From: Salibacterium halotolerans
GTDB lineage: Bacteria; Bacillota; Bacilli; Bacillales; Marinococcaceae
Direction: 5' to 3'
NCBI RefSeq assembly: GCF_900115625.1
Contig: NZ_FOXD01000006.1
Location: forward strand, 99,003 to 163,002
Length of the DNA: 64,000 nucleotides
The notes under the pieces were generated by a model. The model was not told the DNA's origin, did not search any database, and saw only the letters and a list, made by a program, of their open reading frames with translations. Shown here in pieces: positions 1-8,130 of this stretch (the stretch's first letter is position 1; the number at the start of each line of letters is the position of its first letter). The position numbers and the translations under genes were made by a program.

Positions 1-1153
1 GCAGAATGTTGCTGACGAGAAAATCGACCTGATTGAAAAAGATATCGCCGAAGATCAACCATTCGGATAACAAGCCGTACGAAAGATTCGACGGAATGCC
101 GAGCAGAAAGATCGCGATGCCGGCAATCCATGCTGCTTTTCTGCGCCTTTCAGGACGCTGGTAGGAAGCCGTCGATACCACGATTTCAAGCAGCGAGAAT
201 GCCGACGTTAACGTGGCAAACAGCAAGAGCAGTAAGAACAGCGAGAAAAATACAGAGCCAAACGCGATTTCACTGAAAACAGCGGGAAGCACCGCGAAAA
301 TAAGTCCCGGTCCTTGACTAGGCTCCAGACCGAAAGCAAACACGCCCGGAAAAATTGCGAGACCGGCAAGAAACGCAATAAAAATACTTAAACCGACAAT
401 CGAAAACGCCGATCGGACCAGGCTTTCTTTTTTGGACAGGTAAGAGCTGTAGGTTACCATGATGGAAACACCAAGACTTAACGAGAAGAAAGCCTGTCCG
501 AGGGCGAACAGAACCGTCCCGCCGTCAAGACTGGAAAGATCCGGCTGAAGGAAAAAGCGGATGCCCTCCATTGCTCCCTCTAAGGTGACAGAACGCACCA
601 CGAGAACGGCAAAGATAAGAAACAAAGCCGGCATCATAATCGTGCTCGCCCGTTCAATTCCTTTCTGGATGCCGCCCTGGACGATAAGAATCGTAAGAAG
701 TATAAAGGCCAGATGAGCCGCGCCGACTTCCCACTGATTCGAGATGATGGAATTAAATAACGCCCCGAAATCGCCGCCGGGTGGATTCGTCAATCCGCCG
801 GTTAAGCTGCGGATGAAATAGGTGAAAATCCAACCTCCTACCACGGCGTAAAACGAAAGAATTAAACAGGAGGAGATAATGCCGAGGATGCCGACCAAGT
901 GCCAGGAACTCTTTGGCGCCAGTTCTTTGTACGCCTCGATCGGCGGTTTCTGTGTCCGGCGCCCGATCACAAATTCCGCCAGCATAAGCGAGGTCCCAAG
1001 AAGAATCGTAAACAACAAGAAGACCAGAAAGAACGCTCCCCCTCCGCTCGTTCCGGTCACATATGGAAGCTTCCAGACCGCGCCCAGACCGATAGCCGAT
1101 CCCGCCGCAGCCAGAATAAAGCCTAATTTTGAATGCCATTGATCTCTATTCAT
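1..1153 (-). CDS. Sodium:neurotransmitter symporter (NSS/SNF) family transporter, 3' end outside window
   Basis: The reverse strand reads MNRDQWHSKLGF and then an N-terminal block with GSAIGLGAVWKLPY and a TSGGGAFF motif, the signature of the NSS family, which import amino acids or similar solutes with Na+ through about 11-12 membrane helices. At least nine hydrophobic segments are visible in the 384 codons present; the C-terminus is cut off by the window edge. The ATG at 1153 is preceded by AGGAAGGGG at good spacing. The substrate cannot be told from sequence. It is transcribed away from the yugI region. Confidence 0.9.
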   Translation of the reverse strand, partial: MNRDQWHSKLGFILAAAGSAIGLGAVWKLPYVTGTSGGGAFFLVFLLFTILLGTSLMLAEFVIGRRTQKPPIEAYKELAPKSSWHLVGILGIISSCLILSFYAVVGGWIFTYFIRSLTGGLTNPPGGDFGALFNSIISNQWEVGAAHLAFILLTILIVQGGIQKGIERASTIMMPALFLIFAVLVVRSVTLEGAMEGIRFFLQPDLSSLDGGTVLFALGQAFFSLSLGVSIMVTYSSYLSKKESLVRSAFSIVGLSIFIAFLAGLAIFPGVFAFGLEPSQGPGLIFAVLPAVFSEIAFGSVFFSLFLLLLLFATLTSAFSLLEIVVSTASYQRPERRRKAAWIAGIAIFLLGIPSNLSYGLLSEWLIFGDIFFNQVDFLVSNIL

Positions 1154-1224
1154 GCCTGCCCCTTCCTTTCATTAAACGATGTAAACATCTCAAAAACCAT
1201 ATCGGAAAACAAGGAGTACTGTCA

Positions 1225-1335
1225 ATGAAACCCGGGACATTTCAAGAAGAAATCTGGGACCGGATTCAAAGATTGCTGCACTTGTTTCGCATTTTCATAA
1301 CCAAAGGGAAAAAACGGAGCAGGATTTATAAATAA
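1225..1335 (+). CDS. Small basic hypothetical protein (36 aa)
   Basis: An ATG at 1225 sits 8 nt after AAGGAG (1211-1216) and opens 36 codons reading MKPGTFQEEIWDRIQRLLHL, then an aromatic/basic tail ending at a TAA. The pattern of an amphipathic helix followed by KGKKRSR suggests a membrane-surface or nucleic-acid-binding micro-protein, but no family is recognised. It lies in the gap between the NSS transporter and yugI, in the same direction as yugI. Support is only the ribosome site and plausible composition. Confidence 0.4.
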   Translation: MKPGTFQEEIWDRIQRLLHLFRIFITKGKKRSRIYK

Positions 1336-1402
1336 ATAAATTGCTGAATGGGGGAGGATGTGATATAATTTGTTAGCTAATAACTTTTTAGGAGATGTTT
1401 GA

Positions 1403-1822
1403 ATGTCGGTAGAGCAATACGAGGTAGGCAGTATCGTTGAGGGCAAAGTCACAGGAATTAAACCGTTCGGGGCTTTTGTCGCTCTTGATGAAAATAAACA
1501 GGGACTCGTCCATATCTCTGAAGTCGCTCATGGGTATGTAAAAGATATCAATGATGAACTATCAGTCGGAGACGAAGTCAAAGTAAAAATCAAATCCGTG
1601 GATGCGGACAGCGGTAAAATTTCGCTTTCCATCCGTGATACGCAGGAAGCGCCGGAGCGGGAAGACAAAAAGCCAAATAACAGCGGCGGTCCGAAAGGCG
1701 GATCCAATAAAGGCGGCCAGCAGAAAAACCAAGGGTTCAATACCCTCGAAGATAAGTTGAAAGACTGGCTCAAGCAGTCGAACGAAATTCAGGCGGACCT
1801 GAATAAACGCATCCGTAAGTAA
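1403..1822 (+). CDS. yugI: S1 RNA-binding domain protein, general stress protein 13 type (YugI)
   Basis: The 139-aa product begins with an S1 (OB-fold) domain, about residues 7-78, with the typical VEGKVTGIKPFGAFV and GLVHISEVAHGYVKD motifs. A low-complexity Gly/Asn/Lys linker (about 92-112) and a short helical tail follow. Proteins of this type bind RNA and associate with ribosomes; B. subtilis YugI (GSP13) is the match in domain layout and position. TAGGAG precedes the ATG. It ends in a strong hairpin terminator shared with convergent yuzA. Confidence 0.92.
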   Translation: MSVEQYEVGSIVEGKVTGIKPFGAFVALDENKQGLVHISEVAHGYVKDINDELSVGDEVKVKIKSVDADSGKISLSIRDTQEAPEREDKKPNNSGGPKGGSNKGGQQKNQGFNTLEDKLKDWLKQSNEIQADLNKRIRK

Positions 1823-1828
1823 AGAAAA

Positions 1829-1871
1829 GAAGGGGGATTCCGGAACAGCCGGAACACCCCCTTCTTTTTTT
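1829..1871 (+). terminator. Bidirectional terminator between yugI and yuzA
   Basis: GAAGGGGG (1829-1836) pairs with CCCCCTTC (1857-1864) and is followed by seven T residues; read from the other strand the stem is followed by TTCTTTTC, so it can also end yuzA. Confidence 0.85.
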
Positions 1872-1886
1872 ACGTAAAAGACAGGC

Positions 1887-2114
1887 TTACCGCTGAGGTT
1901 CGGGGCTCCTCTCCAGTTCTTCATCCGGTTTGAACAGAACGGAGATGCTGTAAAGGCCGGCAATCCCAACCAGAGCGTAAATCACCCGGGACATTGCCTG
2001 GGCCTGGCTGCCAAAGATGGCTGCGATAAGATCGAATCCAAAAAATCCAATTAGCCCCCAGTTCACCGCACCTATAATGGTCAGAACAAGAGCCGTACGC
2101 TGTATGCCGCTCAT
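1887..2114 (-). CDS. yuzA: DUF378 small membrane protein (YuzA)
   Basis: A 75-aa protein with two hydrophobic segments (about 7-30 and 42-62) and the DUF378 motif ALVLTIIGAVNWGLIGFFGFD. The function of the family is unknown. The gene lies between yugI and pgi, as yuzA does in B. subtilis. The start is the ATG at 2114, with a G-rich GGGGGTG stretch at normal distance and AAGGAG very close to the ATG. The C-terminus is acidic and hydrophilic. It is transcribed convergently with yugI and divergently from pgi. Confidence 0.88.
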   Translation of the reverse strand: MSGIQRTALVLTIIGAVNWGLIGFFGFDLIAAIFGSQAQAMSRVIYALVGIAGLYSISVLFKPDEELERSPEPQR

Positions 2115-2304
2115 ACTCCTTCACCCCCCTTCACCTGTGTCACGCTTACGACTTATCATGAGAAAAGAAAGCATGCTTTATACATGATGGACACGAAAAG
2201 AAATCATTCCAGTTTGCAAAGCTCTCCTTCCATAAAAATAGCTTGAATTCCAAAGCGCCGTTCTATACATTGGAAGAAGAGACTAATACTTTGGAGGAAA
2301 TCTT

Positions 2305-3660
2305 ATGCCAAAAGACATTCAATTTGATTACAGCAGTGCGCTGCCGTTTTTTGATGAAAAAGAACTGGAGCAGCTCGCAGGCCAGGTACATACAGCCCAA
2401 ACGGCTATTCATGAACAGACCGGGGCAGGGAGTGATTTTCTCGGATGGGTGGATCTCCCAAAAAATTATGATAAAGAAGAATTCGCGCGTATTCAGCAGG
2501 CCGCGGCAAAGATCAAAAGTGATTCCGACGTACTGCTCGTGCTCGGCATCGGCGGCTCGTACCTCGGGGCCAAAGCTGCTATTGAAAGCCTCACCCACAC
2601 GTTCGACAACCAGCGTGGAAACGATGAGCGCGGCGGGCCGGAGGTTTATTTCGCGGGCCATCACATCAGCCAGTCCTACATCCGCCACTTGATGGATATG
2701 CTGGACGGAAAAGACGTCTCCATCAACGTTATCTCCAAATCTGGCACAACCACCGAACCGGCGATTGCGTTCCGTATTTTCCGCGACTTTCTGGAGAAAA
2801 AATACGGGAAAGAAGAAGCGGCGAAACGTATTTACGCCACGACAGACAAAGAAAAAGGGGCCTTGAAGACGCTTGCCGATGAGCAGGGGTATGAGACCTT
2901 TAGGGTGCCGGATGATGTCGGCGGCCGGTATTCTGTTCTCACTGCTGTCGGTCTTCTTCCGATTGCTGCGGCCGGACTCGACATCGAGCAGATGATGCAG
3001 GGCGCTGACGCCGCGCGAAACACCTATGCCGAGCCGGACCTGATGAAAAACGAAGCGTATCAGTACGCCGCTGTGCGCCACGCACTTTATCAAAAAGGAA
3101 AAGCCATTGAACTGCTCGTTAATTATGAGCCGAGCCTTGGTTTCTTTTCTGAGTGGTGGAAGCAGTTGTTCGGCGAAAGCGAAGGAAAAGATCATAAAGG
3201 TCTCTTCCCGGCTTCGGTGAATTTTTCAACGGATCTTCATTCGATGGGGCAGTACGTGCAGGAAGGACGCCGTCACTTGTTTGAAACTGTACTTCAGGTG
3301 GAGCATGCCGGTGAAGACGTTACCATTCCCAAAACGGAGGACGACCTCGACGGTTTGAATTATCTCGCGGGGCAGTCCATGGATTTCGTCAACGAAAAAG
3401 CGTTCCAGGGGACACTCCTCGCCCACACAGACGGCGGTGTGCCGAACCTTGTCCTGCGCATTCCGGAAATGAACGAATACTACTTTGGATATCTTGTGTA
3501 TTTCTTCGAAAAAGCATGCGCCGTGAGTGGCTTCCTGCTCGGCGTTAATCCGTTTGACCAGCCTGGCGTGGAAGCCTATAAAAAGAACATGTTCGCCCTT
3601 CTCGGAAAACCCGGCTTTGAAGCGCAGCAGCAGGAACTCGAGAAACGATTGAATCAATAA
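2305..3660 (+). CDS. pgi: Glucose-6-phosphate isomerase
   Basis: The 451-aa product interconverts glucose-6-phosphate and fructose-6-phosphate in glycolysis and gluconeogenesis. It contains the PGI signatures [26 protein letters not shown] and a C-terminal [14 protein letters not shown] segment, and has the length usual for the short Bacillus-type enzyme (about 450 aa). GGAGG lies just upstream of the ATG. It is a single gene flanked by a divergent yuzA and a downstream hairpin terminator, and its position matches B. subtilis. Confidence 0.97.
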   Translation: MPKDIQFDYSSALPFFDEKELEQLAGQVHTAQTAIHEQTGAGSDFLGWVDLPKNYDKEEFARIQQAAAKIKSDSDVLLVLGIGGSYLGAKAAIESLTHTFDNQRGNDERGGPEVYFAGHHISQSYIRHLMDMLDGKDVSINVISKSGTTTEPAIAFRIFRDFLEKKYGKEEAAKRIYATTDKEKGALKTLADEQGYETFRVPDDVGGRYSVLTAVGLLPIAAAGLDIEQMMQGADAARNTYAEPDLMKNEAYQYAAVRHALYQKGKAIELLVNYEPSLGFFSEWWKQLFGESEGKDHKGLFPASVNFSTDLHSMGQYVQEGRRHLFETVLQVEHAGEDVTIPKTEDDLDGLNYLAGQSMDFVNEKAFQGTLLAHTDGGVPNLVLRIPEMNEYYFGYLVYFFEKACAVSGFLLGVNPFDQPGVEAYKKNMFALLGKPGFEAQQQELEKRLNQ

Positions 3661-3665
3661 GCACA

Positions 3666-3694
3666 ATCCCGGAGAAATGTTCTCCGGGATTTTT
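3666..3694 (+). terminator. Terminator of pgi
   Basis: ATCCCGGAGA pairs with TCTCCGGGAT around a short AATGT-type loop and is followed by TTTT. Confidence 0.85.
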
Positions 3695-3750
3695 GCATGA
3701 AAAACGGCAGTCGGGAAAAAGTAAGAACAAAAAAGAAGGCAGGGAAGCTT

Positions 3751-4149
3751 ATGATTGAAATACCTTCAAAAGTGGAAGGGCATCGATTTGTGCTTCAAGA
3801 TCTTGAGAAGAAGCTGAAACCGCTCGGCTATGATATCGGCGGAGGCTGGGAGTACGACCACGGCTGCTTTGATTATAAAATGTCGGGTGAGGGAGAATAT
3901 CGTTTTTTCCGTGTGCCGTTTGAGGCGGTGGACGGGGAGCTGGAACAAAAAGGGGTAAAAGTCGCTGTCGGCCGTCCGTTTGTGTTGTCTCATGAATATA
4001 AACGCGGCTCGGATCATATCGAAGAACCTTATAATGCCGTCGTAAATCAGTTTCAGACTCCCCAGAACAAAGACGCTGAGGTGTCCGAACCATGGGTGGA
4101 GCAGGGAGAGAGGCTGAATAAAGAACTCGAGGACTTGCTGTTATCGTGA
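3751..4149 (+). CDS. yugN: YugN-like family protein
   Basis: A 132-aa soluble protein whose sequence (GYDIGGGWEYDHGCFDYK, then PFVLSHEYKRG) matches the YugN-like family, of unknown function. The ATG at 3751 is preferred over the upstream in-frame ATG at 3697 because the extra 18 residues are purely basic and lie in the leader directly after the pgi terminator. Gene order pgi-yugN-yugO is as in B. subtilis. Its last 9 bp overlap the 3' end of yugO on the other strand. Confidence 0.85.
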   Translation: MIEIPSKVEGHRFVLQDLEKKLKPLGYDIGGGWEYDHGCFDYKMSGEGEYRFFRVPFEAVDGELEQKGVKVAVGRPFVLSHEYKRGSDHIEEPYNAVVNQFQTPQNKDAEVSEPWVEQGERLNKELEDLLLS

Positions 4150-5142
4150 GGACTCCAGCACAAGCAGCGACTGATCTTCCTGCAGCACACTTTCTTTGTC
4201 CGGATGCAGGTTCGTCTTTTTTTCCCCGCTGATCCCGATCGGCAGAATATCCATCGAGGCGGCAAGCCGGCTGACTTCTTCGAACGTTCTACCAATCCAA
4301 TCTTCCGGACACGGCATGGAACGGAGATAGGGAGTGGCTTCCACATCCAGCAGCAGGGTGATGGTTTCGGCGATACCCTGCTGCTCGAGACTTTCGGTCA
4401 TTAAGAGACTGGAAATCATATTGGAAGCAATGATTTCATCAGCTCCCGCATGACGAGCGTTGGGCAGCTGTTCCGACGTCAGAATTTCAGCGGTGGTATA
4501 AATGTCATCGCAGTAATGCTTAGCCGTAAGTAGTGTCAAAATGGTCTGCGCATCCGCCTGCTGCTCCGTCCCCTCGAGCCCCGATGTAATGACAAGCGCC
4601 CGGGCCTGTCTGACATTGGCCTGCCGCAGGACAGACTGCATCGTAGGGCTTCCTTTTAAAAACTGAAGGCGGGCACTGTTGTGAAACGGGGACTCCACCA
4701 GCCTGTCATCGATCAGCAGAATCTGACGCTCCGGATACGCGCGCTGAATCTGATCGATAAACTGGCGGGCCCGCTCATTCCAGTTGACGATGATATAATG
4801 GTTCGAAAAGCTCGACGGCAGTGTTCCTTTCTGCCATCGGTGCTGCTCATTTACCGTACTGGAGGCGAGATTCGTCACGAAAAACAGCACAAAACCAATG
4901 CCGAACAAAATTAAAATCATCGCAAAAATCCGGCCTGTCACTGTTTCCGGCACAAAATCCCCGTAGCCGACTGTCGTGGAGGTGACAACCGCCCACCAGA
5001 CCGCATCAAAAAATGTCGGGAACGCCTCCGGCTCCAACACATGCAGCACATAGGAAAACGTAGTCAGAATCAACATAATAATAAAAAGAAGACGGACCAG
5101 AACCGGAATCCGGTCGTAAAAACGGACAGCCGCATGTAGCAT
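4141..5142 (-). CDS. yugO: Two-TM potassium channel with RCK/TrkA-N domain (YugO type)
   Basis: The 333-aa product has two membrane helices (about 17-37 and 78-102) around a pore loop with the filter TTVGYGDF, followed by a cytoplasmic Rossmann-type RCK (TrkA-N) domain from about residue 115 (HYIIVNWNERARQFI) and a C-terminal TrkA-C-like region. This is a ligand-gated K+ channel; the B. subtilis counterpart YugO mediates K+ release and electrical signalling in biofilms. The ATG at 5142 is chosen because GGGGAGGT stands 8 nt upstream; a longer reading to 5208 lacks such a site. It converges on and overlaps yugN by 9 bp. Confidence 0.9.
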   Translation of the reverse strand: MLHAAVRFYDRIPVLVRLLFIIMLILTTFSYVLHVLEPEAFPTFFDAVWWAVVTSTTVGYGDFVPETVTGRIFAMILILFGIGFVLFFVTNLASSTVNEQHRWQKGTLPSSFSNHYIIVNWNERARQFIDQIQRAYPERQILLIDDRLVESPFHNSARLQFLKGSPTMQSVLRQANVRQARALVITSGLEGTEQQADAQTILTLLTAKHYCDDIYTTAEILTSEQLPNARHAGADEIIASNMISSLLMTESLEQQGIAETITLLLDVEATPYLRSMPCPEDWIGRTFEEVSRLAASMDILPIGISGEKKTNLHPDKESVLQEDQSLLVLESSR

Positions 5143-5256
5143 GAACGTACACCTCCCCACAAAAAGAATCCTGTTGGTACCAATATAGCCAAAGGATTGC
5201 CGTTTCATTCACGGTCTGGTATCGTAGGGAAAAGAAGCGCCGGAGGAGGACATGCC

Positions 5257-5427
5257 ATGATACTGCTCGAATCGATCAGTTTCGGCCTGGCCATTTTTAT
5301 CGGCTGGCTTGTATTGGACTACGCCAAAGAAAAGCAGTGGCGGAAAGAAAAAGTTGCGGAATCCTTTCTCGTCGGCGTTGTCGGCGCTGCAGGATGGGCT
5401 GCCTTCGATCTGATACTTTTATTATGA
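5257..5427 (+). CDS. Small single-pass membrane protein (56 aa)
   Basis: The ATG at 5257 follows GGAGGAGG at good distance and opens 56 codons: an N-terminal hydrophobic helix (MILLESISFGLAIFIGWLVL), a charged KEKQWRKEK patch and a second hydrophobic stretch ending FDLILLL. This suggests a two-helix hairpin in the membrane. No family is recognised. It is divergent from yugO and stops 8 bp before the -35 box of the tRNA promoter. Confidence 0.6.
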   Translation: MILLESISFGLAIFIGWLVLDYAKEKQWRKEKVAESFLVGVVGAAGWAAFDLILLL

Positions 5428-5434
5428 TTTTGTG

Positions 5435-5463
5435 TTGACACTTTCAGCAAATGTACTTATAAT
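5435..5463 (+). promoter_or_regulatory. Consensus sigma-A promoter of tRNA-Ala
   Basis: A perfect TTGACA (5435-5440), a 17-nt spacer and a perfect TATAAT (5458-5463) place the start about 14 nt before the mature tRNA. Confidence 0.9.
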
Positions 5464-5483
5464 GAAAATTGTCGTTTTGATGC

Positions 5484-5559
5484 GGGGCATTAGCTCAGTC
5501 GGGAGAGCGCTTGGCTGGCAGCCAAGAGGTCATCGGTTCGAGCCCGATATGCTCCACCA
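5484..5559 (+). tRNA. tRNA-Ala (anticodon GGC)
   Basis: A 76-nt cloverleaf: acceptor GGGGCAT pairs with ATGCTCC (one G-U), D arm GCTC/GAGC, anticodon arm CTTGG/CCAAG with loop CTGGCAG giving GGC, variable loop AGGTC, T arm ATCGG/CCGAT with TTCGAGC, and an encoded CCA end. It is a solitary tRNA gene with its own consensus promoter. Confidence 0.96.
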
Positions 5560-5644
5560 ACCAATAAACCTGCTGTATCGTGACATTATCGATGACAGCA
5601 AACGATGTTGTACTTCGGAGTACACATACATAATTCCGCCAATG

Positions 5645-5684
5645 ACGCCGGTTTGAGGGACTTCCTCGGCCCGGCGTTGTTTTT
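5645..5684 (+). terminator. Terminator downstream of tRNA-Ala
   Basis: ACGCCGG...CCGGCGT with an inner GAGG/CCTC pairing, followed by TGTTTTT. The 85 nt between the tRNA and this hairpin hold no visible gene. Confidence 0.75.
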
Positions 5685-5756
5685 ATGGCTTTTCTATACA
5701 AGCTGTAGATCCAACATTGTAGTTTATTATACAAAAGGATACCGCATTTCATCTGA

Positions 5757-5885
5757 AAATGGAATATTATTCAAAAAGTAGAAGCAGCAGCTCTAAATGT
5801 TTGGACAGCACGAATACATTATCTGCAGCAGATACTACCTGGAGAAAGTAATATAGATGTGGTATTACTATTTAAAACAAGCTAG
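5757..5885 (+). pseudogene. Possible C-terminal gene fragment, unrecognised
   Basis: After an in-frame TGA a 42-codon stretch reads KWNIIQKVEAAALNVW and on through an ARIHYLQQILPGE block to a TAG at 5883, with no start codon or ribosome site. The residue pattern looks like the end of a real protein, but I do not recognise the family. It lies in an otherwise gene-free stretch of about 320 bp after the tRNA terminator. Confidence 0.25.
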
Positions 5886-6205
5886 ATGGAATCCTGTCTT
5901 GTGGATAACACACCGCCTAAAAAGGATAACATGCTGAAAAACCATAAAATTCCGCTGGCAGCAAGTCTCATAGATGTAACAGCAGATGGTTTACCCGGTG
6001 GACCAATGACAGTTAGAGCAATCAAAACTGAAGTAGAGAATAAAAGGAGAAAACCGAGAAAATATCCCATAGCTTTTTTCTCACGAATGGTGTGACTTTT
6101 TATAAACAAAGAGATTACTATGACGAATGAAAGCAGCATCATGATAGAGAAACCGACTATTATAATGGGCAGCGTTTCTTCTTCCATTGCCATTGTATTG
6201 ATCAT
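5882..6205 (-). CDS. Small membrane protein, unknown function
   Basis: A 107-aa protein with three hydrophobic segments (about residues 12-34, 48-66 and 84-101 of the ATG-6205 form) separated by short basic loops such as KSHTIREKKA. A GGGGGGTG tract precedes the start; GTG at 6208 or ATG at 6193 are alternatives. No family is recognised. It lies in an eroded region with other small membrane-protein genes on the same strand. Confidence 0.5.
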   Translation of the reverse strand: MINTMAMEEETLPIIIVGFSIMMLLSFVIVISLFIKSHTIREKKAMGYFLGFLLLFSTSVLIALTVIGPPGKPSAVTSMRLAASGILWFFSMLSFLGGVLSTRQDSI

Positions 6206-6259
6206 CACACCCCCCCCGCCTATTATATATTAAACAGCCACGGTAATTTCTATTCCATT

Positions 6260-6397
6260 TTACATTTTGTCTACAATATAGGTGTTATTGAATTTTGCAT
6301 CAATTTTTGCCCGTTCTCCTGTCATTTTAATAATCTTTTGAATATCCTCCCGATTCATACGATACTCTCCCGACTGTAAATTGCCTGTATACATCAT
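6260..6397 (-). CDS. Short ORF, 45 aa, possibly a gene remnant
   Basis: The reverse strand between 6397 and 6260 reads MMYTGNLQSGEYRMNREDI, then KKMTGERAKID-like and NNTYIVDKM stretches to a TAA. The composition is protein-like, and the NTYIV pattern recalls small proteins found beside toxin genes, but this is only an impression. No good ribosome site is visible for the first ATG; an internal ATG (codon 14) follows a GGGAGAG tract. It may be intact and small, or the stump of a longer gene. Confidence 0.3.
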   Translation of the reverse strand: MMYTGNLQSGEYRMNREDIQKIIKMTGERAKIDAKFNNTYIVDKM

Positions 6398-6451
6398 AGC
6401 ACATTTACGGTAATGAAAAATGGAGAGATGACATCATGCGCCGGAGGAGAG

Positions 6452-6877
6452 CTATCCCCCTTCGTCCAGCGCCTTTGATATATTGTCCCATAGCAAAAAT
6501 GCTGAAAATAAAAGTAAGGTGAATGGGATATAGTCTATCCCCATCAAATCCCCCAGTTCCTCACTCATCATGGATAATAGGCAGAACAAGCCGTACGAGA
6601 TAAGAAGAAATAAAGCATGTTTCATCCATCCCCGTATCTGCCGTGTGAATATGAATCGTGCGGGGATATAAACAAAAATCACGTATGGCACGGCTGTAAC
6701 AAAAGCACTGAAAAAAATAGATCCCATTACAGAGTGGCTGGAAGGTTGATGCCAACCGCTTATGTACAGAAGAATAAAGTGTATACCAAATGTAAATAAA
6801 GAAAGAAGGGTTATTTTCATTTTCATATTTTCTACTTTGACGGAGTTTGATGTTTCGTTATTTAAACGATCATCCAT
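6452..6877 (-). CDS. Four-helix membrane protein, unknown function
   Basis: A 141-aa protein with a polar N-terminus of about 20 residues and four hydrophobic segments (about 21-41, 50-72, 86-103 and 112-130). AGGAGG stands 7 nt before the ATG at 6877. No family is recognised. It lies directly downstream of the broken alcohol-dehydrogenase remnant on the same strand, so it may have been transcribed with that gene before the gene decayed. Confidence 0.55.
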   Translation of the reverse strand: MDDRLNNETSNSVKVENMKMKITLLSLFTFGIHFILLYISGWHQPSSHSVMGSIFFSAFVTAVPYVIFVYIPARFIFTRQIRGWMKHALFLLISYGLFCLLSMMSEELGDLMGIDYIPFTLLLFSAFLLWDNISKALDEGG

Positions 6878-6986
6878 GATAGGGCCTCCTCTTTAAACAA
6901 AAGCTTTCACCCCATACTATCATAAAGAAGCTGTACGGGAATAACCCCGTACGGCGGGCTTTGGCGCCCGATTCTCCCGGGAGACC

Positions 6987-7154
6987 CTAAGCGCCTTCCC
7001 GTGTCCATATATCTGTGTTGTTCACGGATGCGGCCGTTACATGTATCAGCACTTGTCCAGGCTTTACATCAGGGACAGGTACGTCGTTTTGCAGATGCAG
7101 GACGTCCGGTCCTCCAAATTCAGTGAACACCGCCGCTGTCACGTGGTTACTCAT
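6987..7154 (-). pseudogene. Truncated zinc-type alcohol dehydrogenase / quinone oxidoreductase (MDR) remnant
   Basis: From an ATG at 7154 (GGAAAGGGG upstream) the reverse strand reads MSNHVTAAVFTEFGGPDVL, then PDVKPGQVLIHVTAASVNNTDIWTREGA and a TAG at 6987. This is the N-terminal GroES-like part of MDR-superfamily oxidoreductases, where a Tyr-Gly normally follows REGA; here the Tyr codon is a stop. Recognisable but degenerate sequence (GLPGESGAKA) continues for some 25 codons and the remaining 250 or so residues are missing. It is a dead gene. Confidence 0.8.
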
Positions 7155-7347
7155 TATAAAAGCCCCTTTCCTATACTTTACTGCATTAAATACAATACAC
7201 TCTGTTTTGTCTGCTCAAAGAATCCAGAAACGACGCCGGTATCTCCGCTTATTTTTTCCTTCCTGGACTGTTTGCTCCTATGATTCTCCGGGTATCCTGT
7301 TCTTACGGAGTTTACTTGCATCTTTTGATTGCAAAGGAGTTTTGACG

Positions 7348-8043
7348 ATGAGTACGATGGAAATCATATCTTGGCTGTTTATTATAGTGGGTGTGCTGCA
7401 GGCCGTCTATATCACGATAGACGTGGTGCGGCGCCCGCAGCAGATGATGCCGATCATGAACATCGTCTGGCCGCTGACCGGACTCTATTTTCCGGTAGTC
7501 GGCTTGTTGGCGTACTGGAAACTGGGGCGGAACAACCATCCTCATAATCATCAGCACGGCCATCACGTCCATCACGGGCACCACGAACATCAAAACAAGC
7601 CCTTTTGGCAGAGTGTTTTTGTATCTACGACCCACTGTAGCAGCGGCTGTTCACTTGGTGATATGATCGGCGTGCCGGTGGTTGTTTTTACCGGGCTGAC
7701 TATCGCGGGCAGCACGCTGTTTGCGGAGTACGCGGTGGAATTTGTGCTGGCCTATATTTTCGGAATCGCTTTTCAGTACTACGGCATGGGGGCCCATGGA
7801 AAAGGAAGTCCCCGAGAAAGGCTGAAAAACGCAGTCAAAGCAGACACGTGGTCGCTTATTGCGTTTGAAGTCGGCATGTTCGGATGGATGGCTGTGTCCC
7901 ACTATCTCCTGTTTGCCCAGCCTCCGGAACCAAGCGGTGCGGTGTTCTGGTTTATGATGCAGATCGCGATGATGCTCGGCTTTCTTACGAGTTATCCGGC
8001 AAACTGGCTGCTTGTGAAAAAGGGAGTGAAGCATGCGATGTAA
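7348..8043 (+). CDS. DUF4396 membrane protein with histidine-rich loop
   Basis: A 231-aa integral membrane protein with about six helices. Between helices 2 and 3 lies a loop (about residues 64-81) with 11 His, followed by the conserved THCSSGCSLGD motif at about 95-105, characteristic of DUF4396. The Cys/His content suggests metal binding or transport, but that is inference; the family has no settled function. AAAGGAG precedes the ATG at 7348. An in-frame extension to 7015 was not accepted: the added 111 residues lack family features and overlap the alcohol-dehydrogenase remnant. Confidence 0.8.
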   Translation: MSTMEIISWLFIIVGVLQAVYITIDVVRRPQQMMPIMNIVWPLTGLYFPVVGLLAYWKLGRNNHPHNHQHGHHVHHGHHEHQNKPFWQSVFVSTTHCSSGCSLGDMIGVPVVVFTGLTIAGSTLFAEYAVEFVLAYIFGIAFQYYGMGAHGKGSPRERLKNAVKADTWSLIAFEVGMFGWMAVSHYLLFAQPPEPSGAVFWFMMQIAMMLGFLTSYPANWLLVKKGVKHAM

Positions 8044-8080
8044 GAATGCATCGATGCGCGCCGATATCTGATAGACGGGT

Positions 8081-8104
8081 GTTGAAGTTGTCTGATACTA
8101 TAAT
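8081..8104 (+). promoter_or_regulatory. -10 box and candidate operator upstream of the GntR gene
   Basis: TATAAT at 8099-8104 is directly preceded by GTTGAAGTTGTCTGAT (8081-8096). The half-site TGTCTGAT is identical to 8 bases of the site at 14025-14038 before nupC, and GTTG matches its other half with 2 nt of extra spacing. It may be an autoregulatory site. Confidence 0.35.
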
Positions 8105-8130
8105 AAATAGAAGAATGCTGGAGGCTTATC

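Noticed and set aside
5759..5870. Plus-strand ORF from the ATG at 5759, Ser-rich
   Set aside because: No ribosome site and a low-complexity product; the other frame, treated as a possible remnant, is more protein-like.
7015..7347. N-terminal extension of the DUF4396 protein
   Set aside because: The extra residues overlap the antisense alcohol-dehydrogenase remnant and lack family similarity; AAAGGAG before 7348 marks the start.
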